Part shown: in pieces, positions 9,300 through 20,787 of the stretch
How positions within the stretch are numbered: the first letter of the stretch is position 1
Layout of the letters: every line of letters starts with the position of its first letter
Assembly: GCA_013407085.1 (NCBI GenBank)
Contig: JACCGJ010018681.1
Coordinates: forward strand, 1 to 64,000
Direction of reading: 5' to 3'
DNA from: Atriophallophorus winterbourni
Lineage: Eukaryota > Platyhelminthes > Trematoda > Plagiorchiida > Microphallidae
Length of the DNA stretch: 64,000 nt
The notes under the pieces: model-generated
What the model was told of the DNA's origin: nothing
What the model saw: only the letters and a program-made list of their open reading frames with translations
Database searches by the model: none
Made by a program: the position numbers and the translations under genes

Positions 9300-10750
9300 G
9301 TAAAGTATTACTCCATGTTGTTGCACCTGTAGCAGTTTGTTGAAATTCGTCATTACGTTTACCTTTTGCCGTGTTTGTTTCGATAAATAATGATGAAATA
9401 TAGAATCCTCAGTATTTGCATTAATACAGAATTTAAATATCTTGTTCGTAGTTTTCCGGATAATAATTTACTTTATATCCTTTTCAAATTTCGCATCAAA
9501 TGTATCGCAAAATATTCGGCACGGGACATTTAATCTTATGCGATTTGTTCAGACAGGTTGAAATGTTAATACATTGCAATCGCTGCAACAGTTATAATAT
9601 TGAACAGAACATTGTTAAGATATTAATTTTGTTTGGGATACAAATCTCTGAAAGCTCAATTTCTAGCGAAGTTATGTTTCGATAAAATTGCAAAGAATAA
9701 CATTGTTTTTGTGAAAAGTGATTAACTTTGCTAAATAGTCGTTGTATTATAGTTAAATATTCTGAAAAAATTATGAAATAATATATAAGTATTAATAATA
9801 CGTCAGGAAAACCGTATCGGTAACTCACCTCGGAGTGGTAGTTCAACTGTAGTGGTTTGTTTAAGAAAATCACCGTTGAAATAGAGTAGATATGTACAAA
9901 AATGTTAAGATTTTCTGTTTTAAAATCATGTTTGTAATGTATTTATATTAATGCCCTATGATTAGAAAACCATAAAAATATATTTATTATTGATTCGAGA
10001 GTAAAAATATTATTATCAATGAACAGCTAGTTAATGGTGAAGCTGCAGGTTTGTGAATGTTGAAAAATAATAAAATTTTATAATAATTCGAATTCGTTTA
10101 TTATTTAAATAAATATGATATATAGAAAAGTCTGTAATTGCATGAATACAGAATTTAAAAGAATTTCATCATATAAAACGAAGGAAATAATTTATTAGTT
10201 ATCGTGATTATGTATCTGTAGATGCCGTTTACGATTTATTAAATAATGAAATGTTATATTAATACAAATTCGTCTTAAGTTGTATCTTTTCAAGGATGGA
10301 GTGTAATTTTTTGGCTAATTAATTATGAAATTCAGAAACTTCAGTATTTGCAGAAATACAGAATTTAAAGGTCTTGTTCATAGTTTCAGGTATAAAAAGG
10401 TGTGTTTGAACAGATATGATTGAACAGGTTGGTCGTACTAGCCATATCCTACAGTTGCATGCAAGCTCCACTTGTTAACCCTTCCTCCACCGTTTCAAGC
10501 GCATGCGGAAACTGATCTTACTGTCCCTACTCGATGATTACAAACAGCACGAAACTGGTCATTGTGGCTGTGTGGTGGAAATGCATGCAATTAAATATTT
10601 TTTGTCAAGGTTATGGGTTTATCCCCATTAAACATGTGTTTGGACACATGTGATTAAACAGGTTGGTCGTACCAGCCTTATTCCACAGTGGCATACAAGC
10701 GCGACTTGTGTATATCTATATCACTTTCATATGTTTCGACAAAACGAAAC
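9300..10750. repeat. Dispersed repeat R, copy 1
   Basis: Collinear with 15780-17220 and 38340-39780. It contains a conserved block around 9490-9690 and the recurrent motif ending in TTCTAGCGAAGTTATG, then two head-to-tail diverged satellite units beginning with the hairpin at 10421 and at 10661, 240 bp apart. No protein function is recognised. Confidence 0.65.
10421..10740 (+). repeat. Diverged satellite, subfamily II
   Basis: The order of parts matches the young satellite: hairpin GGTTGGT/ACTAGCC at 10421, a CAGTTGCATGCAAG block, then a ribozyme-like region at 10518-10575, then the next hairpins at 10632-10651 (ACATGTGT/ACACATGT) and 10661-10677 (GGTTGGT/ACCAGCC). The ribozyme relic has a GTC-type triplet and CGAAAC but lacks an intact CTGATGA box, so it is predicted inactive. 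Confidence 0.65.
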
Positions 10751-11963
10751 GGAAAAACAATCAGCTGTAGAAGAAACATTGTTTCTTGCAGCACTACGAG
10801 CATTAGTCGGACTATAAGCAGCTGTTGCATAATTGACAATTGAGAAGTATCTGTTATTCTCCAGCTTGCAGACGATGATTACAAATTGACTTCAATGTGA
10901 GCGTTCGAGAGAATGTTCTCGTCGTGTCAATTACAAGTATTGCATAACTCTAGTGCCGCCATTTCAGTCTGCACTATGGTCGATAAACTAATTTGAAATC
11001 CAGCTATGTATGAATGTTTTTTGAAAATGTTATTTTCTATTCTGTAGTCAAGACCGATGCATCAAAAGCAACGCTATAGGAGTAGGGTGAAGGTATTCAG
11101 TAGACCAGCATTAGAACTGCTCTTCAGGTCAGATTAAATTCTTTCTCATGTTATACAAACACATGCGTATATAGTGTTTCACAAAACGTTAAAAAAATAT
11201 AATAGTTAAAAAATGAATGTTTTATCTGAATAAATTTTAATACGTGTATTATCATATGGATCTAAGTTTTATAATAATGAACTGATGAATTTCTATCGCT
11301 GACCATTAATGGAAAATATCAAATGTTCGTTGTGAGTTGTGTAAAACTGGGAATTATTAAAAAGCGAGCGTTTAATTTTGGAATTATTAGTTAATTTGTA
11401 TTACATTTTTTAACAAATGCGTAGGAAGGTTTCTTGTTTTTATGGGAAGTGATTTAAATTACTAAATCATTTTTGCATTATAGTTAAATATTTTAAAATA
11501 TTTACGAATCCATTAAATAAGTACTAAAGATAGGTTATGAAAACTTTATCGGAAACGTATGTATGGGCTAACGGTTTGACAAACGTAGCTTGCTTCCTTA
11601 ACTTTGCACGAAAGTTTCGACATCATATGTACACAAATGTGATCGATTCGCTCAATCAGCAAATAATTCTGAAGGTGATAATATTGGCTATGCAACACGT
11701 AGGTTGACTAGACGAATTTAGGTGAATCTCAAATCTCTTTGAGCATTTTGAATTAGTGGCAAATAGCTAATTATTGATAATTGTGTGAATTTTTTGAAAG
11801 CATGATAACAATCACGAAATATTTAGAAAAATTATAATTGAAAAATGAATTTTAATAGTATATGTTTAACTGAACAAAAGCGGAAACAGCTGTAAAAGAT
11901 CTGAAAACTATTTAATCTTGCAGAATACATATATATTTTTATAGTGGAAATAATATCGGCATA

Positions 11964-12350
11964 TATGATGGCATTAAAAAAGTTATTCCCCCAAATAAAA
12001 GTTAAAACGACTCCCTTTATGTTTGTTTAGTGTGAGCTCGATTGCTGATAAAACCCAGCAGGTAGAAGGATGAAGGAAGCAAGGACACCACTGTTTTACC
12101 GTATGTAAATGAAAATGTTGAGCAGTTGTAAAGCTGTGAACATCTAGATGCTCCCTACATTTGATGAGCTCAATGGGCGGATCGACCGTGTTGCAACTTC
12201 GAATGCCGCTGACGACTCAAGAATTTCACCTCATCTCATTAAATGCTGCAAAACAGCAATAAAACAGCCTCTTCATCCATTGTTACTTTAGTGTGGCTGA
12301 AAATGTAACAATTACAGAACAATCTCCCTTCTGGATCGATCGAAATATTC
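11964..12350 (+). pseudogene. RTE-type LINE reverse transcriptase fragment, duplicate
   Basis: Duplicate of the fragment at 7888-8280. It keeps FDELNGRIDRVAT, ADDSRISPHLIKCC and CNNYRTISLLDRS, the last closer to the family consensus than in its twin. It is broken by the same small deletion, which therefore predates the duplication. Confidence 0.65.
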
Positions 12351-12926
12351 GGAAAAAATTATCTTACCTTTCTTTTCTGAACGGAAATTATGATAAGCGT
12401 AAGGTTATAGTAATCATTTGTATATAAAATGTAAAATATATTTAGTTCGAATGCAAATAGGAAGTGAAATCATTTATTGTTTAGTAGTTATTAATTAATT
12501 ATACTTCGTAAGGTTATGATGACTTTTGGAGTTCACAAAGAAAAATGGTCGGAAGTTTTGCGGATTAAAAGATTTGTTATGAACAATGTAATAATCCGAC
12601 CCACAAAATCATTTGCTGTGAGATAAAGGAATTTCTCTTAATGTGTTTTAATTATTATAATAATTGATCGCATATCCCATACGATTTACGGACTTGTTAA
12701 AAAAATGTCAAGCGCATTAGCGTTTAATACCATTCACGAGATTTCTGATGATATGCATAACCCCAATCTCCGATATAAATCACGATCGGGAAACACATGA
12801 ACCTCGGACGACAACAATGCAATTGCGTGATAATTCGGGTTTTCTATAAATTGCACTAGAAAGGTTTGAGCGATGAAATAATTAGAAGCAGCTATCGACC
12901 GATATACAATCCAGCAAAAAGGCATT

Positions 12927-13189
12927 GCTTGATGAGGGCTTCAATCGTACCAATTTGTAACATATCGAATAAAAATCAGATCAAAGTGATAACTGGGGCA
13001 AACGTGATATAGATAAAGAAAGTATGATCTGCTTCAGTTAGTCTTGAAACAGTGACAATGTGTTGAAATGTTATATAATTATGTCACTGGTGTATAAGGT
13101 ACTCACTAAGAAAAACGATGTTCAAATATTGATTCACAAATTTGTTATTCGCCAAGCGCTCGACGCTCTCATTTACCACGTCGACACCA
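12927..13189. other. Unassigned stretch, no gene
   Basis: Sequence between the end of the 2.2-kb duplicate and the diverged satellite dimer. No coding or structural signal was recognised. Confidence 0.4.
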
Positions 13190-13640
13190 TTTCAAGGAAT
13201 ACCGATGCTGATCTTACTGTATCCACCTGATGACGGCAAAACGCCATTATCCGGTCGTGATGTGTAAGAGATGAGAATTTGAGCAACACATTATATTGGT
13301 CATTTATATGTACCTCAGCGCTTGTTGAGGAATCACTGTGTTTCTGTTTGTCAGCGTCGTGTTTGTTGTAAGTACCTTCTAAAAGAGTGGCCTGAAATTA
13401 TAACTTTGCTTAGCAATTTACCACTATCTCAAAGCTCATTTAACCTTATCTTACTGTCTCCACCTGATGACAGCAAGCAGCCAGAAACCCCTATTGGTTT
13501 GTAAGGGATAGGGATATGCGCATCACAATATATATGTCATTTATAAGCGACTCGATCGCTTGGCCAAGAATCACATTGCGATAAGGTATTCAAACAACGT
13601 GGTTCTTCGCAATAAGCCTAAACACTAGATGCTTTTGTTT
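13190..13640 (+). repeat. Diverged hammerhead satellite dimer
   Basis: Two consecutive units have ribozyme boxes at 13227 and 13464, a spacing of 237. The first lost GAAA; the second keeps CTGATGA and GAAA but has a damaged helix III and stem I. Both are collinear with the 243-bp unit including hairpin remnants, so this is an old piece of the same satellite. Confidence 0.7.
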
Positions 13641-14669
13641 ATATGAATAATACAATTAATGGCATAGTTGAGCAAGCGTTCAGAAGTGGTTAATGTATTG
13701 ATCAAGCATTTTGTATTGTGGCTTATACGTAAATTAGCCGGCTCGACTCAAGTAATGCGAAAATTATCATAAAATATGGAGAATAATTGCAGGCTTATGA
13801 ATTGGTGCAGAACGTTTCAAAATATCTGTACAATCTATGTAAAATATTGAATATAAGCGACTGACGTGCCAAACAATACGCTGTTCACGAGTTTGTGTCT
13901 CTCATGATGACAGTGTTCTAACAGATTCCGAGAATTTTCTGAAAACCGTTCAACTCATAACAGTGGCGGTGCGAAAATATTCAGCTTTGCAAATATATGA
14001 GGGCTTTGATAAATGGTAAGCATACAACAGTTCGCCTACATGCTGATCAACAACCACATACGTTTTATAGTTTAATGGTTAACAAACACGCGCTGGATCT
14101 ACACGTTAAGCAAACAAGGTACAAGAGATATGCCAAGTGACCAAGATTTCATTAACCTGAGGTAAACATTTCGCACACACCTAAAAAAATTGTGATATAA
14201 TTAGTAATACAAAGTAAAACGTGGGTTTTGGCAAAAGACATACCTTTTGGTTCCTTCTTACTCCCTTTATAAAGAACAAACAAATAGATTTCGTTAAAAA
14301 ATTATTCTCACATAACTATTTTTATCAAATGTTCACAATGTCGATTAAATTATTTTCAGAGATATATGCAATTTTTGTGAATACCCATTGCGCAAAGAAA
14401 GCAATATTGTTACAAATTCTTACACTATTTTAATTTCCAATATTAAATTTAACTAAAAATTATTGTGTAAATCAAATGCCGTTCAGATTTCACCTTATAC
14501 ATTTTTAACAACATCGTCATTTGAGAACAATTTTTGATTTCATTATATTTGTTCATATATTCCCATGTTTAAAATTAGATATTTTTTGCTGGTTTATTTC
14601 ATTCGATGTCGACTATGGTTGCAGATCATATGCACGTGATTGTTTAATGCTTCACATGTTTTAGAACGA

Positions 14670-14900
14670 ATAAACAATCAGCTTCGGAAGAAACATTATT
14701 TCCCGCAGCAATATGAGCATTAATCAGACTATAAGCAGCTGGTGCATAATTGATAATTGAGTACTTTATGTTTTTCTGCAGCTTGCAGACGATGATTTCA
14801 AAGTGACTCCAAAGTAAGCGTTCAAGAGAATGTTCTCGTAGTGTCTATTTTGAGTAATGCGTACCTCTAGTCCTGCCATTTCGGTCTGTACAATGATCGA
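14670..14900 (-). pseudogene. RTE-type LINE C-terminal relic
   Basis: More diverged copy of 6690-6950 on the minus strand, within a stretch (14230-14946) collinear with 6240-6960. No intact domain remains. Confidence 0.4.
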
Positions 14901-14946
14901 TATACTAATTCAAAATCCAGCTGTGAATAATTGTTTTGTAAAAATG

Positions 14947-14988
14947 TTATTTTGTATTCTTTAATCAAGACCGATGCATCAAAAGCAC
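14947..14988 (+). repeat. 42-bp target-site duplication, left
   Basis: Exact direct repeat of 15257-15298. The single-copy form is found at about 6955-7000 and 11030-11080. Confidence 0.85.
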
Positions 14989-15256
14989 ATCGTGTGTGTG
15001 TGAATCGTAAGCAGTGTGTCGGCATACGCTGACCTGAACAATTATTAAACAATTAGGGATGAACACAGCAATTAGGTGTGATCAATTATCTTGATCTCCC
15101 CTGTGTAGCTTAGTGAACTCATGATTGGTCAAGAGAATGCCATTCATACCTGAACACTGTTCGTACCGAAACCCTTGGTCTGACGAAGCTCCTGTGTTCA
15201 GAAGCGAAACGTTACCAAAAACTTACTATAACCGATTCATTACAAACTCTATTTTC
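14989..15256 (+). mobile_element. 268-bp insertion carrying a hammerhead-like motif
   Basis: The insert is bounded by exact 42-bp direct repeats, and two paralogous sequences lack it, so it is a real insertion. It has no useful open reading frame and carries a hammerhead-like motif at 15175-15218. Penelope-like elements and animal retrozymes are known to carry hammerheads, and some Penelope insertions have long target duplications. Which of these this is, or whether it is a 3' fragment of a longer element, cannot be told from the sequence. A tail sequence resembling its last 30 bases recurs near 28165 and 35598. Confidence 0.75.
15175..15218 (+). ncRNA. Hammerhead-like ribozyme inside the 268-bp insert
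   Basis: TTGGT (15175-15179) pairs with ACCAA (15214-15218) as stem I. The core box CTGACGA starts at 15180. Stem II pairs GCT and CTG (15188-15194, one bulged mismatch) with CAG and AGC (15199-15205). GAAA is at 15206-15209, followed by a minimal helix III (ACGU) and a GTT triplet, with cleavage expected after 15213. An extra A at 15187 between the box and stem II departs from the textbook core and lowers confidence in activity. Confidence 0.6.
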
Positions 15257-15298
15257 GTTATTTTGTATTCTTTAATCAAGACCGATGCATCAAAAGCA
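15257..15298 (+). repeat. 42-bp target-site duplication, right
   Basis: Exact copy of 14947-14988. Confidence 0.85.
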
Positions 15299-15779
15299 AC
15301 GATATCGAAGGAGGTTGGAGGTACTCAGTAGACCAGCTTTAGAGCTGCTCTACAGCTCAGATGAAATTCTTTTTCATGTTATACAAACACTTGTGTATAT
15401 AGTGTTTCACAAAACGTTGAATAAAAAAAATCATAGTTGAAAATGATTGTTTTATTTAAAAAAAATAGTAAATCTTGTAATATAATATGGATCTATGTTT
15501 TGTATCAATGAACTGATATATTTCTATTGCTCATCATTAATGGAAAATATCAAATGTTCGTTGTGAGTTGTGTAAAACTGGGAATTATTAAAGAGCGAGC
15601 GTTTAATTTTGGAATTATCAGTTAATTTGTATTACATTTTTTAACAAATGCGAAAGAAGGTTTCTTGTTTATATGGGAAGTTATTTATATTACTAAATCA
15701 TTTTTGCATTATAGTTAAATATTTCAATACATTTATGGATCCTTCAGATAAGTAATAAAGATGGATTAGGAAAAATGTT

Positions 15780-17220
15780 ATCGGTAAGGTACTACTCCAT
15801 GTTGTTGCACCTGTAGCAGTTTGTTGACATTCGTCATTACGTTTAGCATTTGCCTTGTTTGTTTCGATAAATAATATTGAAATCTAGAATCCTCAGTATT
15901 TGCATTAATACAGAATTTAAATATCTTGTTCGTAGTTTTCCGGATAATAATTTACTTTATATCCTTTTCAAATTTCGCATCAAATGTATCGCAAAATATT
16001 CGGCACGGGACATTCAATCTTACGCGACTTGTTCAGACAGGTTGAAATGTTATTACATTGCAATCGCTGCAACAGTTATATTGTTGAACAGAATATTGTT
16101 AAGTTATCAATTTTGTTTGGGATACAAATCTCTGAAAGCTCAATTTCTAACGAAGTTATGTTTCAATGAAATTGCAAAGAATAACATTGTTTTTGTGAAA
16201 CGTGGATAACTTTGCTAAATAGTCGTTGTATTAAAGTTAAATATTCTGAAAAAATTATGAAATAATATATAAGTATTAATAATACGTTAGGAGAACCGTA
16301 TCGGTAACTCACCTGGGTCTGGTAATGAAACTAGTGGTTTGTTTAAGAAAATCACGGTTGAAATAAAGTAGATATGTACAAAAATGTTACGATTTTCTGT
16401 TTTAAAATCATGTTTGTAATGTAGTTATATTAATGCCCTATAATTAGAAAACCATAAAAATACATTTATTATTGATTCGAGATTAAAAATATTATTATCA
16501 ATGAACAGCTAGTTAATGGTGAAGCTGCAGGTTTGTGAATGTTGAAAAATAATAAAATTTTATAATAATTCGAATTCGTTTATTATTTAATTAAATATTA
16601 TATATAGAAAAGTCTGTAATTGCATGAATACAGAATTTAAAAGAATTTCATCATATAAAACGAAGAAAATAATTTATTAGTTATCGTGATTATGTATCTG
16701 TAGATACCGTTTACGATATATTAAATAATGAAATGTTATATTAATACAAATTCGTCTTAAGTTGTATCTTTTTAAGGATGAGATGTAATTTTTTGGCTAA
16801 TTAATTATGAAATTCAGAAACTTCAGTATTCGCAGAAATACAGAATTTAAAGGTCTTGTTCATAGTTCCAGGTATAAAAAGATGTATTTAAACAGATATG
16901 ATTGAACAGGTTGGTCGTACTAGCCATATGCTACAGTTGCACGCAAGCTCCACTTGTTAACCATTCATCCACCGTTTCAACAGCATGCGGAAACTGATCT
17001 TACTGTCCCTATTGGATGATTACAAACATCACAAAACCGGTCATTGTGGCTGTGTGATGAGAATGCATGCAAATGAATATTTTGATTCGTGGTTATGGGT
17101 TTATCCCCATTAAACATGTGTTTGGACACATGTGATTAAACAAGTTGGTCGTACCAGCCTTATTCCACAGTGGCATACAAGCGCGACTTGTGTATATCTA
17201 TATCACTTCCATATGTTTCG
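15780..17220. repeat. Dispersed repeat R, copy 2, with satellite subfamily II
   Basis: Collinear with 9300-10740. Subfamily II hairpins begin at about 16909 and 17145 and give a unit of about 236 bp. The overlapping 110- and 61-residue reading frames at 15877-16209 and 15984-16169 lie in the conserved block but have no recognisable motif. Confidence 0.65.
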
Positions 17221-17311
17221 ACAAAACGAAACGTACGATATAAATGTCACCGGACATCTAATGTTATCGATTAGTTCAGACAAGCTGAAAAATTATCATA
17301 TAACAATGGCA

Positions 17312-17342
<31 letters not shown>
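17312..17342. repeat. TA microsatellite
   Basis: Uninterrupted TA run; the copy in the duplicated segment is at 39874-39904. Confidence 0.95.
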
Positions 17343-17345
<3 letters not shown>

Positions 17346-17397
17346 ATTGAAAGCTTAATTTCTAGTTATGTTTCACTAAAATTGGAATGAACCTAAT

Positions 17398-17453
17398 CAT
17401 AGTGTCTCCACCTGATGACGGCGAACATCCAGAAATCCGTAATGGTGTGTAAG
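17398..17453 (+). ncRNA. Decayed hammerhead copy
   Basis: CTGATGA at 17412 and GAAA are present. Stem II is reduced, the inner stem I arm has a mismatch next to the core, and helix III is ATCCGT. Marginal cleavage at best. Identical in the duplicate at 39960-40015. Confidence 0.55.
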
Positions 17454-17810
17454 GGATGGGGATGTCAGCACTACAATACATTCTAATTAATTATGTTTTG
17501 AACTTCATCGACAACGCACCAGTGGATGATATTGCAGCTGAAGCTGTTAGTTGAAGAAAATCACGTGGAAAATAATGTGGATAAACAGAATAATTATGCT
17601 TATTTTTGTATAATTTCTACGCTGATTTTTAACGAAAATGCACGTGAAATTCATGTACAAAAATAATGATACTGATGTGGAGAGAATAATTTAATAAGTG
17701 TATACACACATACATATATGTATATATTGTTCAATGAAAATGAAGATAAATGTGGATTACATGCTTTGAAGTTAAATGATCTTTTGTTATTATGACGTTT
17801 TTATGAGGTT

Positions 17811-17822
17811 GGAATAAGGTGT
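17811..17822 (+). repeat. Target-site duplication of RTE-A, left
   Basis: GGAATAAGGTGT, with one change from the right copy GGAATAATGTGT at 20950-20961. The undisturbed site is visible in paralogues at about 41706-41720 and 51692-51706. Confidence 0.8.
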
Positions 17823-17867
17823 ACTTCACTTTACTTTTACTTTTGTGCGGCTGGCTCCACGAGTGGA

Positions 17868-18568
17868 TTAGCCGGCTTCATTTATGTCTCGGATCGCACC
17901 AGCCCACGCACGTCGATCGGAGGCGAGATCGTTGCAGATCGTGATCCAGTCTCGTTCCCACCTGCGAACTCCGTAGACGGTACGCAGACCCAGGGTGTCT
18001 ACATCCTCTTTCACAGTTGACAGCCAGGTTTTCACTTGACCACCTTGCCGCCGACGCCAGGTGCGAACGGGTTTGGGGTCGAGAACGAGTTTTGGAAGTG
18101 CTGTGTCTGTCTTTCGAAGGACGTGGCCAAACCATTGCAGCCTTCGCCGTTGTATGTGAGCGGAAAGTGGAGATAGTCCGCTGCAACGCTCTCGTACGGC
18201 TGCGTTAGATACTCGGTCAGTATATCGGATGCCCAAGATTACCCTAAGGCACCAATGGTCGAACACTTCTAATGTGCGTACATCCTGTGACCTTAAAGGC
18301 CATGTCTCGCATCCATAAAGCAGTACAGGGCGGATCGCTGCTTGATAAACACGCGTCTTAGTTTTTAGGCTGATCCCGGGCTTGCGCCAAAGGGTGCCTT
18401 TCAACTGCAAAAACGCATTACGAGCACGATCGACCCTTAACTTCACTTCATCTTTCGCCTGACCATTGGGCAATATACTTGAGCCGAGGTATTTGAAGAC
18501 TGGAACGTATTCGATCGGACAACCCTGGACGCGAAGTGGCTGGATGCCTGGTGTGTCGGAATAAAAAA
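17868..18568 (-). pseudogene. RTE-A RT thumb and C-terminal domain
   Basis: The third frame restores the ancestral protein: YLGSSILPNGQ-type block, then TKTRVYQAAIRPVLLYG, CETWPL, GIRYTDRVSN, RRRLQWFGHVLR and a C-terminal WITICNDLASDRRAWA. This is the standard RTE thumb and tail. The stop at 17868 appears to be the native end, followed by the short 3' region and tail. Confidence 0.88.
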
Positions 18569-19072
18569 TGCCTTGGTCTTAGCCGCGTTTATCTCAAGAC
18601 CGACTTTCGCGGCAGTGGCACTAATGCGGTCTAAAACGCTTTGCAGCATTTCGGTATTGTCGCCCAGAACGACTATATCGTCAGCGTAGTCAAGGTCGGA
18701 AATCCATAGATCCGTTGAAATTTGCACCCCTTGATACCCTGTTAACGCCTGGTTCATTATCCAGTCTACGACATAGTTAAACATAACCGGCGATAACGAA
18801 CAACCTTGCCTGACTCCTGTGTGCAAGTTAAATTCACGCGATTCTTCACCGTAGACACGAACCCGTGCCCTTGTAGAGCTGTAATAGGCTCTGATTAGGT
18901 TGACGAGCTTTAATGGAACCCCATCCGCTAGCATGATGTCCCATAAACAACCACGGTCTACGGAGTCGAAGGCGGCGCGGAAGTCAATAAAGCAAGCTAT
19001 CGTTTGCTGTTGATACCGTGCACGGTGCTCGAGGATCCTGCGCAAAGTAAATATTTGATCTACGCAACCCAT
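18443..19072 (-). pseudogene. RTE-A RT palm with YADD
   Basis: This frame holds GCVDQIFTLRRIL, then CFIDFRAAFDSVDR (first catalytic aspartate), GVRQGCSLSPVMFN, and the YADD active site at residues 129-132 (about 18677-18688). The frame goes wrong after NAAKTKAFF because a base is missing near 18568: the duplicate at 40465-41211 has an extra G there and reads on correctly. The last 45 residues are therefore out of frame. Confidence 0.9.
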
Positions 19073-19275
19073 CCAGGGCGAAATCCACCTTGGTTAACTC
19101 TGGTGCGCAGATTTCTTTCGGCGGAGAACCGATTGAGCAGGAGCGTTGCAAACACTTTAGCAGCGGTGTCGATTAGACTTATTCCTCGGTAATTGGAGCA
19201 CACAGATTTATCTCCACGTTTCGGCAGTGGTAGAATGATAGACATCCCCCAGTCTGATGGGAAAACTTCCGTCTC
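19060..19275 (-). pseudogene. RTE-A RT fingers, after the nonsense codon
   Basis: Same frame as the endonuclease part. It contains PLPKRGDKSVCSNYRGISL and LLNRF, then NQGGFRPG, the classical RT fingers and palm start. The frame runs into a stop at 19060 because one base is missing near 19070, where RPGRGCVDQ is expected. Confidence 0.88.
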
Positions 19276-20787
19276 TCAGATCGAACGAAACAGCCGATGT
19301 AGCGGAGATAATAATACGTCGGCACAGGCTTTAATATGTTCAACGGAAATTCCGTCCTCACCTGGCGATTTACCATTCTGCATTCGTCGTAAAACACTTG
19401 ATATCTCGTATTCTGATGGTGCCTCGCAGTTGACCGGGTATTCACAGCTATTTATCGGGGAAGTGAATACTGCATTGATAGATGACGGGCGGTTCAGTAG
19501 CTGACTGAAGTGCTCAACCCACCTATCTATCTTTTGATGAAGGTCAAATATCATCTGTCCTGACGAATCTCGAAGGTTCGTACAAAAACCACAGCTTCCA
19601 GATGCTCTGCGAATCAGGCGAAACAGTCGTCCAAAGTCTCCTATACTTGCTGCGGCTTCCATTTCGGATGCGGTTTCTGCCCAATATAGCTGACGATCCT
19701 TGCGGGCTGATCGTGTAGCAGCTCTCCTAAGGAGGCGGTAATCAGATGCACCATGCATTCGGGCGTCTCTTGCCCGGGCAGAGAGCTCGATGGTGTTCTG
19801 AGAAATCCAATCTCGTCGGCGACGAGAGGCCGTGCCTAGGGTTTTTAGTGCTGCAGTCTGAGTAGCGGTCTTCAGTCTGGACCACTGTTGTTCGACTGAT
19901 GCATCACTCCCATCCAACCGCTCAGCGATATCGTCAATGAGCTTCTTACGTTGGGTCGGGTTTCCTAAGGCTTCCAAGTTTAAGCGCTTCCTAGGAGTTT
20001 TCCTTTGGCGGTTTAGCAGGCGAAGTCGGAGCTTTGCGCGAACAAGTGTGTGATCGGTGCCTGCTGCGTTCCCTGTTTCGGCTCCACGATAGGACCTACA
20101 GTCGAGCACCGAAGACATCCAACGTGCGCGAATTAGAACATAATCGATCTGGTTCGCCGTTCTACCATCGTTCGAGTACCATGTGACCAAGTGTTTTTTA
20201 GGGTGCTGGAATTTAGTGTTACAGACGCATAGGTGATTGTAGGCCGCAAACTCGATCAGTCGATCGCCATTCGCGCAGCGCTGCCCTAGGCCAAATTTTC
20301 CCAGGATTCGGTTTGTTGCGGAATCTGCTGATCCTGTACGAGCGTTCCAGTCACCAGCCACAACCAGTACGTCGTTTCCAGCAACTCTATCGACTACGGA
20401 TTGAAGTTGGTTATAAAAATCGTCTTTTGTAGTTTGGTCGGCTGATAGGGTTGGGGCATACACCGAAACGACTGTTATATTCAAAGGGTGACCCCTCAGC
20501 CGGACCACCGCAATTCTCGGGGATACAGGCATCCATGACATGAGTGCTTGTTTAGCATGGTCGCTGAGCGCTATCGCTACTCCATGCTGACCAGATCCAT
20601 CCTCGGGCCCACTATAAAAAAGCCAATAATTACGATCGACTCCGGGGACCTTGATCGATTTGGATCCGTGTCCGGGAAGGCGGACCTCGGAAAGACAAGC
20701 AACATCTACTTGGTAGTCCAATAAAGAGCGCATCGTGATTGCTTGACTACCAACGTCACGCAGTGTCCGTACGTTCCAACATCCCAA
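19276..20787 (-). pseudogene. RTE-A endonuclease and start of RT
   Basis: 503 residues. Residues 1-250 form an apurinic-like endonuclease that nicks target DNA to prime reverse transcription. Recognisable catalytic motifs are N5 (CWNVRTL), E34 (SEVRL), Y110 (YAPTL), D146/N148 (GDWNAR), D215 (NQIDYVLI) and D245-H246 (TDHTLV). Residues 250-440 are the linker. The last 50 residues begin the RT fingers (GEDGISVEHIKACADVL, PLHRLF). The frame stops at TGA where a tryptophan codon is expected, and the same frame continues as ETEVFPSDWG after the stop. The start at 20787 is the first methionine before the conserved block; an earlier non-ATG start cannot be excluded. Confidence 0.9.

Larger units (their letters stand above)
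15716..18684. repeat. Segmental duplication, copy 1 (partner 38274-41248)
   Basis: The two segments run collinearly with sparse differences through repeat R, the subfamily II satellite pair, a TA tract and the 3' part of RTE-A. They part company inside the LINE at about 18684 and 41248. Because the LINE-host junction is identical in both, the LINE inserted before the duplication. Confidence 0.85.

Noticed and set aside
15125..15331. 68-residue frame across the hammerhead insert
   Set aside because: It crosses the insertion boundary and target duplication, so it cannot be an ancestral protein.
17878..18208. Overlapping frames of 102 residues (minus) and 63 residues (plus) inside RTE-A
   Set aside because: Both are shadows of the RT C-terminal frame in a GC-rich coding region.
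19193..19504. 103-residue plus-strand frame within RTE-A
   Set aside because: Antisense to conserved RT fingers; no independent evidence.
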